Of a DNA stretch of 64,000 bases, positions 57,282-64,000 are shown in pieces. The position numbers were made by a program, and so were the translations under genes. The number at the start of each line of letters is the position of its first letter. Within the stretch, counting starts at the first letter, position 1. The stretch is from positions 806,001 through 870,000 of the forward strand of contig NZ_BAAAWN010000001.1 in the NCBI RefSeq assembly GCF_039535095.1. The letters run 5' to 3'. The notes under the pieces were generated by a model. That model saw only the letters and a list, made by a program, of their open reading frames with translations, ran no database searches and was not told the origin of the DNA. This DNA comes from Arthrobacter ramosus. GTDB taxonomy: Bacteria > Actinomycetota > Actinomycetes > Actinomycetales > Micrococcaceae.

Positions 57282-57316
57282 GAGCCCGCCACCTCCCAGA
57301 TGGAGGTGGCGGGCTC
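57282..57316 (+). terminator. Terminator between guaB and guaB3
   Basis: A perfect 15-bp stem, GAGCCCGCCACCTCC (57282-57296) with 57302-57316, and a 5-base loop. No T-tract follows. Confidence 0.8.
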
Positions 57317-57398
57317 GCCTATTTACGAGGTATCGCCCGTTGTCATGCTGTACGTCACTCTGCCGGTACATCGCGCCGCACTGGGATAACCTAGAGCA

Positions 57399-58535
57399 GT
57401 GACTTACGAGATTGAGATTGGCCGTGGCAAGCGTGGGCGTCGTGCCTACTCCCTGGATGACATCGCGATCGTCCCCAACCGCCGGACGCGCGACCCCAAG
57501 GACGTTTCCGTCTCATGGCAGATTGATGCCTATAAGTTCGAGATGCCAGTGATCGCCGCACCCATGGATTCCGCGATGTCGCCTGAAACGGCCATCGCCC
57601 TTGGCCAGCTGGGCGGCCTGGGCGTTTTGGACCTCGAGGGCTTGTGGACGCGGTATGAGGACCCCCAGTCCGTGCTGGACGAGATCTCTGCCCTTGCGGA
57701 TGAAACGGCCAGCCCGACCGTCACCCGACGCATGCAGGAACTCTACAAGGCCCCCATTCAGCCCGAACTGATCACCACCAGGCTCGCGGAAATCCGTGCT
57801 TCCGGCGTGACCGTGGCAGGCTCGCTGACGCCACAGCGTACCCAGGAACACTACAAGACCGTGGTGGCCGCCGGCGTCGACATTTTTGTCATTCGTGGCA
57901 CCACAGTCTCGGCCGAACACGTCTCCAAGAACCATGAGCCGCTGAACCTCAAGCAGTTCATTTACGAACTCGACGTCCCCGTGATCGTCGGCGGGGCCGC
58001 CGGCTACACCCCGGCATTGCACCTCATGCGTACCGGGGCGGCCGGCGTCCTGGTGGGCTTCGGCGGTGGCGCAACGACCACCACGCGCCGTGCACTCGGC
58101 ATCCATTCGCCCATGGCTTCCGCCATTTCCGACGTCGCTGCTGCGCGCCGCGACTACATGGATGAATCCGGTGGACGGTACGTGCACGTGATCGCCGACG
58201 GCGGCATGGGTTCTTCGGGTGACATCGTCAAAGCCATCGCCATGGGCGCCGACGCCGTCATGCTCGGCAGCGCCTTGGCCCGTGCGGAAGAAGCCCCGGG
58301 CAAGGGCTGGCACTGGGGCCAGGAAGCCCACCACCTAGAGCTGCCCCGCGGCGACAGGGTCAACGTTGGCACTGTCGGTCCCCTCGAAGAAGTACTCTTC
58401 GGGCCGGGCCACCACACCAACGGCACGTCCAACCTGATCGGCGCGCTTCGCCGTTCCATGGCGACCACCGGCTATTCGGACCTGAAAGAGTTCCAGCGGG
58501 TCGACGTCGTCGTCTCGCCTTACTCTGGCGGGTAG
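57399..58535 (+). CDS. guaB3: GuaB3 family IMP dehydrogenase-related protein
   Basis: 378 residues, IMPDH/GMP-reductase barrel without CBS domains. The barrel motifs are kept (SLDDIAIVPNRRTRDPKDVS; VHVIADGGMGSSGDIVKAI; GADAVMLGS), but the catalytic loop reads GGGATTTTRRALG where GuaB has GSICTTR, and the protein has no cysteine at all. Ordinary thioimidate catalysis is thus impossible. GuaB3 is a conserved actinobacterial paralogue whose role is unsettled. GTG 57399 lies 6 nt after TAACCT (57387-57392), so it is probably leaderless. Confidence 0.93.
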   Translation: MTYEIEIGRGKRGRRAYSLDDIAIVPNRRTRDPKDVSVSWQIDAYKFEMPVIAAPMDSAMSPETAIALGQLGGLGVLDLEGLWTRYEDPQSVLDEISALADETASPTVTRRMQELYKAPIQPELITTRLAEIRASGVTVAGSLTPQRTQEHYKTVVAAGVDIFVIRGTTVSAEHVSKNHEPLNLKQFIYELDVPVIVGGAAGYTPALHLMRTGAAGVLVGFGGGATTTTRRALGIHSPMASAISDVAAARRDYMDESGGRYVHVIADGGMGSSGDIVKAIAMGADAVMLGSALARAEEAPGKGWHWGQEAHHLELPRGDRVNVGTVGPLEEVLFGPGHHTNGTSNLIGALRRSMATTGYSDLKEFQRVDVVVSPYSGG

Positions 58536-58638
58536 CTTCCGCTCGGGCCGCTCTGGAGCTCACGCGAAAACCCTGCCCAAGCCGCTGGACAAGAAGTAGT
58601 GTGGGGAACTACGGGCTTTGTGCGATGGGAGGCGTCCA

Positions 58639-60399
58639 ATGAGCAGTGTTGCAGATGGTTCGCAAAGGGATGATGCACCAACGGGTGCATTGAGTCCCCA
58701 GGCGCGGGCCAGATCCATCGAAGTTCTCAAGGGCACCACCGAGCCTGGCAAGGAACTCGACATCCTGATTGTCGGGGGAGGCGTAGTCGGGGCCGGTGCG
58801 GCTTTGGACGCGGTGACCCGCGGTTTGTCCGTCGGCATTGTCGAGGCCCGGGACTGGGCTTCGGGCACGTCGTCAAGGTCCTCGAAGCTGATTCACGGCG
58901 GGTTGCGTTACTTGGAAATGCTGGACTTCGCGCTGGTCCAGGAAGCTCTCCAGGAACGCGGATTGCTGATCCAAGTGATCGCACCTCACCTTGTCCGGCC
59001 GGTTCCGTTCCTGTACCCGCTGACCCGGCGTTTTTGGGAGCGGCCCTACGTTGGTGCCGGGATCTTCCTCTACGACACTCTTGGCCTCACCTCCGGCCAC
59101 AGCCGCGGCGTGCCCATGCACAAACACCTCTTCCGGCGCGGAACACTGAGGGCCGCACCCAGCCTCAAGAGCGATGCCTTCGTCGGCTCCATCCGCTATT
59201 ACGATGCACAGGTCGACGACGCCAGGCTGGTGGTCAATGTCGTCCGCACTGCCGCGCGTTACGGTGCGCATGCCGTGAACAGGATGCGCGTGGTGTCGTT
59301 CGTGCGCGAAGGCGAACGCGTGGTGGGCGCCAAGGTGGAAAACCAGGAAGACGGCAGCATCATCGAAGTCCGCGCCAAGCAAGTGGTCAATGCCACGGGA
59401 GTCTGGACGGACGAGACCCAGGCCATGGTGACGGATCGTGGCCAGCTCAAGGTCCGGGCCTCCAAAGGCATACACCTTGTGGTCCCGCGCGACCGCTTCC
59501 AGTCCACGGTGGGATTGATCCTGAGGACCGAAAAATCCGTGCTGTTCGTCATCCCCTGGGGGCGGCACTGGATCATCGGCACAACGGACACCGACTGGAA
59601 ACTCGACAAGGCGCACCCTGCCGCGTCCACGAAGGACATCGACTATGTTCTTGAACACGTCAATCGTGTCTTGAAGCGTCCCCTGACCCGTGAGGATGTT
59701 GAGGGCGTGTACGCGGGCCTGCGTCCGCTGCTGGCGGGGGAGAGCGACTCCACGGCCAAACTTTCACGCGAACACGTGGTGGCGCACCCCGTTCCAGGCC
59801 TGGTGGTGGTTGCCGGCGGAAAGTTCACCACGTACCGGGTCATGGCGAAGGACGCGGTGGACGAAGCGACCCGGGCCATGGACGAGCGCGTACCAGCGAG
59901 CTGCACCGACACCATCCCGCTCCTGGGCGCTGAGGGGTTCAAAGCTGCATGGAACCGGCGGGCAAGAACCGCAGATGAGGCCGGGGTCCACGTCGCAAGG
60001 GTGGAACATTTGCTCAACCGCTATGGCTCCATGACCCCGGAAGTCCTGGCGATCATCAAGGACAACCCGGCCATGGCCGATCCGCTGCCGGGGGCAGACG
60101 ACTATTTGGCAGCAGAGGTCGTCTATGCCGCGACTCATGAGGGTGCCCGGCATGTCCATGATGTCCTGACCCGACGCACCCGCATCTCGATCGAGTCGTG
60201 GGACAGAGGTGTTTCCGCGGTCCCCGTTGTCGCTAAGCTGATGGGAGAAATTCTTGGCTGGAGCGACGCGCAGCGGGAAAGCGAAATCAAGCACTACCTG
60301 GCCCGGGTGGAAGCTGAACGGCTCAGCCAACAGCAGCCCGACGACGAATCGGCCGATGCTGCGCGCATGGGTGTCGATGACATCGTCCCCCTCCGCTAA
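58639..60399 (+). CDS. glpD: Glycerol-3-phosphate dehydrogenase, FAD-dependent
   Basis: 586 residues. GlpD oxidises glycerol-3-phosphate to dihydroxyacetone phosphate at the membrane and passes electrons to quinone. FAD loop ILIVGGGVVGAGAALDAVTR; SGTSSRSSKLIHGGLRYLEM and the C-terminal DAO_C region (TRRTRISIESWDRG) are characteristic. ATG 58639 is behind GGGAGGC; GTG 58618 would add seven residues. A PTS EIIA gene follows after 39 nt. Confidence 0.96.
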   Translation: MSSVADGSQRDDAPTGALSPQARARSIEVLKGTTEPGKELDILIVGGGVVGAGAALDAVTRGLSVGIVEARDWASGTSSRSSKLIHGGLRYLEMLDFALVQEALQERGLLIQVIAPHLVRPVPFLYPLTRRFWERPYVGAGIFLYDTLGLTSGHSRGVPMHKHLFRRGTLRAAPSLKSDAFVGSIRYYDAQVDDARLVVNVVRTAARYGAHAVNRMRVVSFVREGERVVGAKVENQEDGSIIEVRAKQVVNATGVWTDETQAMVTDRGQLKVRASKGIHLVVPRDRFQSTVGLILRTEKSVLFVIPWGRHWIIGTTDTDWKLDKAHPAASTKDIDYVLEHVNRVLKRPLTREDVEGVYAGLRPLLAGESDSTAKLSREHVVAHPVPGLVVVAGGKFTTYRVMAKDAVDEATRAMDERVPASCTDTIPLLGAEGFKAAWNRRARTADEAGVHVARVEHLLNRYGSMTPEVLAIIKDNPAMADPLPGADDYLAAEVVYAATHEGARHVHDVLTRRTRISIESWDRGVSAVPVVAKLMGEILGWSDAQRESEIKHYLARVEAERLSQQQPDDESADAARMGVDDIVPLR

Positions 60400-60438
60400 G
60401 CGGCCCGGGTTGGCTGGGCACACTGGAGGGAAAACGAC

Positions 60439-60927
60439 TTGGCGGAACCACTGGACCGATATGATGCCGAACTGACGACGCCGGAGACCGTCATCCTGGA
60501 GATGGAAGCGGTCGACAAAACAGATGCCGCGGGGCAGCTCGCGGAAAGGCTCTACGCCGCCGGGCGCATCACGGACCTTGAGGGCTTCCTCGAACATGTC
60601 AACTCGCGCGAACACCAACTTGCTACCGGGCTGCCGGGCGGCATTGGCCTTCCGCATGCCCGCAGCGAGTTTGTCTCCCGGGTCTCGATCGCTGTCGGCG
60701 TCACGAAGTTCGGACACTCATTGGACTTCGGCGCCAGCGACGGACCGGCAACCCTGGTCCTGCTCATCGCTACGCCCGCCAGTTCATTCTCGGACCACTT
60801 GGAAGTCCTCGCGACCTTGGCCCGCTCGCTGTCCAAGGAATCCTTCAGGGAATCCCTCCGGCGCGCCCACGATCCGGAAGTGATCGCCGAACTGATCAAC
60901 TCCAGCCTGGTGTTCTTCGACCACTGA
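60439..60927 (+). CDS. PTS EIIA domain protein, fructose/mannitol type
   Basis: 162 residues, a single EIIA domain. The phosphorylated histidine is H73 in GGIGLPHARS; VGVTKFGHSLDFGASDGPAT is the family pattern. No EIIB or EIIC gene is adjacent, so it either serves a transporter encoded elsewhere or has a regulatory role. TTG start behind GGAGGG. Its position after glpD suggests a link between PTS state and glycerol-phosphate use, which is inference. Confidence 0.88.
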   Translation: MAEPLDRYDAELTTPETVILEMEAVDKTDAAGQLAERLYAAGRITDLEGFLEHVNSREHQLATGLPGGIGLPHARSEFVSRVSIAVGVTKFGHSLDFGASDGPATLVLLIATPASSFSDHLEVLATLARSLSKESFRESLRRAHDPEVIAELINSSLVFFDH

Positions 60928-60930
60928 ATT

Positions 60931-60974
60931 CCGCCCCATAGGGGGCAGACCCTGCTGCCTCACTCTAGGGGCGG
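60931..60974 (+). terminator. Terminator after the EIIA gene
   Basis: CCGCCCC-A-TAG (60931-60941) pairs with CTAGGGGCGG (60965-60974) with one bulge; inner bases can pair further. Followed by the pyrimidine-rich GTCCTTTCGTTT. Confidence 0.5.
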
Positions 60975-61021
60975 GTCCTTTCGTTTAGCTGTTCTACAGC
61001 TTGACGAAGTACGGTTAAGGG

Positions 61022-61864
61022 GTGTTGAAAACCGCTCTGAAGCCCCGATGGATCGCAGGACTTGTCTTCGCGCTCCTGCTCTCCGGGGTGTTTGTGCTGC
61101 TCAGCCAGTGGCAGTTCGGCAGATCCACCCAGAGCGACGTCCCGGTTGACGACCCCGCGGTGGAGCAAGTCAAGCCGCTTACGGGGGAATTGCAGCCTGG
61201 AACGTTCTTCCCGGGTTCCGCGTCAGATCAAATGGTCAGCGCCAAGGGTAGTTACGACCCCGCCAAACAGGTCCTTGTGGAGGGCCGGTTGCTCGCCGGG
61301 CAAAAAGGGTACTGGGTAGTGACCGCGTTTGCTGTCGACGGGGCCCCCATCCTCCACGGCGTCGGCGCCTCCGCGAAGACCTGGATCCCCGTAGCCCGCG
61401 GCTGGGTCGCCGATCCCGCCCAAGCCGGGCCGCCGCCGTCGGGCACTATTGAACTGACCGGACGGCTCCTGCCGTCCGAGGCGCCGGTGCCAAACGTCGA
61501 CGCCGGAGCGGGCCGCGCGTCTGCGGTTTCGGTCGCGGAACTCATCAACACGTGGGAAGTCTCAAGCTATCCCGGCTTCGTCGCCGCGACGTCGGAAGTA
61601 TCGGCGGGCAAGACGCTCGCGCTTCCCGCGCAGCTGAAGCCTTTGAATATCCCGGCCCAGCCCCCCAACCAACAGATCAACTGGCTCAACCTTTTCTACT
61701 CCGTGGAATGGGTCGTCTTCGCAGGATTCGCCCTCTACGTCTGGTGGCGCATGGTGGCCGATGACTACCGGCGCACCCTCGAAGAAGACGAGGAAGAGCC
61801 CGACGACGAATTCCCGTCAGACGATTTGCCAGCAATTACCAAGCCAGAACAGGTAAAGCCATGA
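61022..61864 (+). CDS. SURF1 family protein
   Basis: 280 residues with two membrane segments, one near each end (IAGLVFALLLSGVFVLLSQW; NLFYSVEWVVFAGFALYVWW), and the SURF1 motifs WQFGRSTQ and VVTAFAVDGAPILH between. SURF1 proteins help assemble cytochrome c oxidase, probably by handling heme a. The C-terminus is a short acidic tail. GTG 61022 lies 6 nt after TACGGT (61010-61015), so it is probably leaderless. It overlaps the next gene by 4 nt. Confidence 0.9.
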   Translation: MLKTALKPRWIAGLVFALLLSGVFVLLSQWQFGRSTQSDVPVDDPAVEQVKPLTGELQPGTFFPGSASDQMVSAKGSYDPAKQVLVEGRLLAGQKGYWVVTAFAVDGAPILHGVGASAKTWIPVARGWVADPAQAGPPPSGTIELTGRLLPSEAPVPNVDAGAGRASAVSVAELINTWEVSSYPGFVAATSEVSAGKTLALPAQLKPLNIPAQPPNQQINWLNLFYSVEWVVFAGFALYVWWRMVADDYRRTLEEDEEEPDDEFPSDDLPAITKPEQVKP

Positions 61865-62379
61865 TTGAGCCCAAACCGGCCATCCAGCCCGAACAGTCCG
61901 GAGAGTCTGCCGCAAAGACAAGCGCGGCCAAGAAACGCCGCTTCGGTGGAACGACGGCCCAGATCCGCTCGGCCCTGAAGTTCTACAAAGTCATGGCCTA
62001 CCTCACCGGCACCATGCTGCTGCTCCTGTGCGCTGAGCTCGTTGCGCGCTATGTGTTCGGCGTGTATCTCTTTGCCGGCGGTACCAACGCAATCACCGGT
62101 CAGCCGTTCGGTTTCGGATTCGCCGACGCTGAGTCCAAGGCCGTCCTGGGCGGGGTCAACGTCTCCGTGGGCGTCCTGATCGTCCATGGCTGGATGTACG
62201 TGCTGTACCTCATCTCGGACTTCCGCTTGTGGTCTCTCATGCGCTGGCCGTTCACGAAGCTCATCCTGCTCGCCTTGGGCGGCGTCGTCCCCCTCATGTC
62301 CTTCATTGTGGAGAAGAAGTTCCACTCGGAGGTAGAGATGGAACTCGCCGCGAATCCGCAGGCGTCCAAGCGCTACTGA
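61861..62379 (+). CDS. DUF3817 membrane protein
   Basis: 172 residues with a basic N-terminus and three membrane segments (about 44-68, 99-120 and 133-150). FYKVMAYLTGTMLLLLC and VLIVHGWMYVLYLISDFRLW mark the DUF3817 family, found next to SURF1 and guaA in many actinobacteria. Function unknown; the overlap with SURF1 suggests a link to respiration. Confidence 0.88.
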   Translation: MIEPKPAIQPEQSGESAAKTSAAKKRRFGGTTAQIRSALKFYKVMAYLTGTMLLLLCAELVARYVFGVYLFAGGTNAITGQPFGFGFADAESKAVLGGVNVSVGVLIVHGWMYVLYLISDFRLWSLMRWPFTKLILLALGGVVPLMSFIVEKKFHSEVEMELAANPQASKRY

Positions 62380-62499
62380 CGGACCTGGCCCGGCGGGCAT
62401 TGTGAGATCGCTAACGTCGGACTGTTTTCGCGGGTGATTCCGGGCTTCACGACTGGTTTCAAGGTGCACCGGGGCATCCCGGCAAAGTAGGCTGTTACG

Positions 62500-64000
62500 G
62501 TGACTACTCCCACCGCACCCTTCAGTTCTGAAGCTCAGACTTCCCAGAAGCCGGTGCTGGTTGTTGACTACGGTGCCCAGTACGCGCAGCTGATTGCCCG
62601 CCGCGTCCGTGAAGCGAATGTGTACTCGGAAATTGTTCCGCACACGTTCACCACCGAGCAGCTTCTGGCCAAGAACCCGGCAGCGATCATCCTCTCCGGC
62701 GGACCTTCAAGCGTTTATGCCGAGGGTGCCCCGAAGGTTGGCGCGGACCTTTTCGAGGCCGGCGTCCCGGTCTTCGGTATTTGTTACGGTTTCCAGGCCA
62801 TGGCGAACGCGCTCGGCGGCAAGGTCGCGCAGACCGGTTTGCGGGAGTACGGCGCAACCGAGGCCACCACCGTTGGCGAGGCGCGCTCCATCCTTGCGGG
62901 TCTTCCGGACTCCCAGAACACCTGGATGAGCCACGGAGACTCCGTTCATGAGGCTCCTGAAGGCTTCGAGGTCCTGGCGACCACCGCAGGCGCACCTGTG
63001 GCTGCTTTCGCGAACGAAGAGAAGCATCTCTACGGCGTGCAGTGGCATCCGGAAGTAAAGCACTCAGTCCACGGCCAGCAGGTTCTGGAGAACTTCCTGT
63101 TCAACGGAGCCGGCCTGAAGCCGAACTGGACCACCGGCAACATCCTTGAAGAGCAGGTGGACCGGATCCGCCGTCAGATCGGCGACTCCAAGGTCATCTG
63201 CGGCCTCTCCGGCGGCGTCGACTCGGCCGTTGCCGCAGCCCTCGTCCAGCGCGCCGTGGGCGATCAACTGACCTGTGTCTTCGTGGACCACGGCCTGCTG
63301 CGCGAAGGCGAAGCCGAACAGGTCGAGCGTGACTTCGTTGCCGCAACCGGCGTCAAACTCTATGTCGCCAACGAGCAGGAGCGATTCCTGTCCGCCCTGG
63401 CAGGGGTCAGCGATCCCGAGACCAAGCGTAAGATCATCGGCCGCGAGTTCATTCGTGCGTTTGAGGAAGCAGAGCGGGCCATCATCGCCGAGGCTGCGTC
63501 CGAAGGCGAGAGCATCAAGTTCCTCGTGCAGGGCACCCTGTACCCGGACGTCGTCGAATCCGGCGGCGGCGAAGGTGCCGCGAACATCAAGAGCCACCAC
63601 AACGTGGGTGGCCTGCCCGAGGACCTGCAGTTCGAACTCGTTGAACCGCTCCGCGCCCTGTTCAAGGACGAGGTTCGTGCCGTGGGCGCGCAGCTCGGCT
63701 TGCCGCAGGAAATCGTCGGACGCCAGCCGTTCCCCGGGCCCGGCCTGGGTATCCGCATCGTCGGCGACGTGAATAAGGAACGGCTCGATCTCCTTCGCAA
63801 AGCGGACGCCATCGCGCGGGCCGAACTGACGGCGGCCGGACTCGACAATGACGTCTGGCAGATGCCTGTCGTACTGCTGGCCGACGTCCGCAGTGTTGGC
63901 GTGCAGGGCGACGGCCGCACCTACGGACACCCGATCGTGCTGCGTCCCGTTTCCTCAGAGGACGCCATGACTGCCGACTGGTCGAGGCTCCCGTATGACC
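62500..64000 (+). CDS. guaA: GMP synthase (glutamine-hydrolysing), cut by the window edge
   Basis: 500 complete codons are present; by family comparison about 30 residues are missing at the C-terminus. GuaA aminates XMP to GMP. The class I glutamine amidotransferase comes first ([20 protein letters not shown]; catalytic Cys in GICYGFQAM; His-Glu in WHPEVKHS), then the ATP pyrophosphatase ([15 protein letters not shown]) and the dimerisation part ([16 protein letters not shown]). GTG 62500 lies 6 nt after TAGGCT (62488-62493) with no Shine-Dalgarno, suggesting a leaderless mRNA. Confidence 0.97.
   Translation, partial: MTTPTAPFSSEAQTSQKPVLVVDYGAQYAQLIARRVREANVYSEIVPHTFTTEQLLAKNPAAIILSGGPSSVYAEGAPKVGADLFEAGVPVFGICYGFQAMANALGGKVAQTGLREYGATEATTVGEARSILAGLPDSQNTWMSHGDSVHEAPEGFEVLATTAGAPVAAFANEEKHLYGVQWHPEVKHSVHGQQVLENFLFNGAGLKPNWTTGNILEEQVDRIRRQIGDSKVICGLSGGVDSAVAAALVQRAVGDQLTCVFVDHGLLREGEAEQVERDFVAATGVKLYVANEQERFLSALAGVSDPETKRKIIGREFIRAFEEAERAIIAEAASEGESIKFLVQGTLYPDVVESGGGEGAANIKSHHNVGGLPEDLQFELVEPLRALFKDEVRAVGAQLGLPQEIVGRQPFPGPGLGIRIVGDVNKERLDLLRKADAIARAELTAAGLDNDVWQMPVVLLADVRSVGVQGDGRTYGHPIVLRPVSSEDAMTADWSRLPYD

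Overview
The window is a high-GC actinobacterial chromosome segment, most likely from Arthrobacter sensu lato (Micrococcaceae). The evidence is the infA-rpmJ-rpsM-rpsK-rpoA-rplQ-truA order without rpsD, mycothiol genes (ino1, mshA), a GuaB3 paralogue, CIRCE-controlled groESL, many promoters whose -10 lies 5-8 nt before the start codon (leaderless mRNAs), and a secretin-less Tad pilus locus. It is chromosomal core DNA with accessory blocks between core genes. I see no transposase, integrase, rRNA, tRNA or CRISPR array.

Layout. 0.35-5.8 kb: P1-family aminopeptidase, then infA, rpmJ (zinc-ribbon form), rpsM, rpsK, rpoA, rplQ and truA; an intrinsic terminator lies inside the first codons of truA. 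5.9-14.3 kb, minus strand: a complete Tad/Flp pilus locus (prepilin peptidase, two adjacent Flp pilins, TadE, TadG, CpaB, CpaE/TadZ, TadA, TadB, TadC, third Flp pilin). 14.5-15.5 kb: rplM-rpsI. 15.7-18.9 kb, minus: a GT39 membrane glycosyltransferase and a GT2-GtrA fusion. 19.0-26.3 kb: glmM, a VanY-like lipoprotein and coaA (minus), glmS, acpS, nnr: amino-sugar, CoA/ACP and wall metabolism. 26.4-32.9 kb: glgX-treY-treZ, glycogen to trehalose. 33-41.6 kb: YghZ-type aldo-keto reductase, ino1, a DUF559 endonuclease-like gene, fhs, mshA, a GNAT enzyme and a PfkB kinase. Three arrays of a 32-bp-period repeat are packed around the DUF559 gene, fhs and the end of mshA. 41.6-45.7 kb: alr-tsaE-tsaB-rimI-tsaD. 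45.7-51 kb: a glutamate-cysteine-ligase-type enzyme, divergent from a probable Zur-controlled unit (CobW-like protein plus zinc-free L36), then an SDH-like dehydrogenase, a methyltransferase and a small membrane protein. 51-53.2 kb: groES-groEL behind two CIRCE elements. 53.5-64 kb: surface-glycan acyltransferase, guaB, guaB3, glpD, an orphan PTS EIIA, SURF1, a DUF3817 protein and guaA, which runs off the right edge.

How the genes connect. Ino1 and MshA carry out the first steps of mycothiol synthesis. GlgX, TreY and TreZ form a three-enzyme glycogen-to-trehalose route. TsaB, TsaD and TsaE make the tRNA t6A modification. GlmM and GlmS feed UDP-GlcNAc and Alr supplies D-Ala for peptidoglycan. 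GuaB and GuaA make GMP. The two L36 genes at opposite ends of the window form a zinc-dependent/zinc-independent pair.

The least explained features are the three 32-bp-period arrays that run into stop codons, the Zur-box unit with a CobW-like protein lacking a P-loop, the terminator inside truA, two tandem hairpins with a shared loop but different stems after truA, and a GuaB3 without any cysteine. All calls come from reading the sequence; no database search was run.
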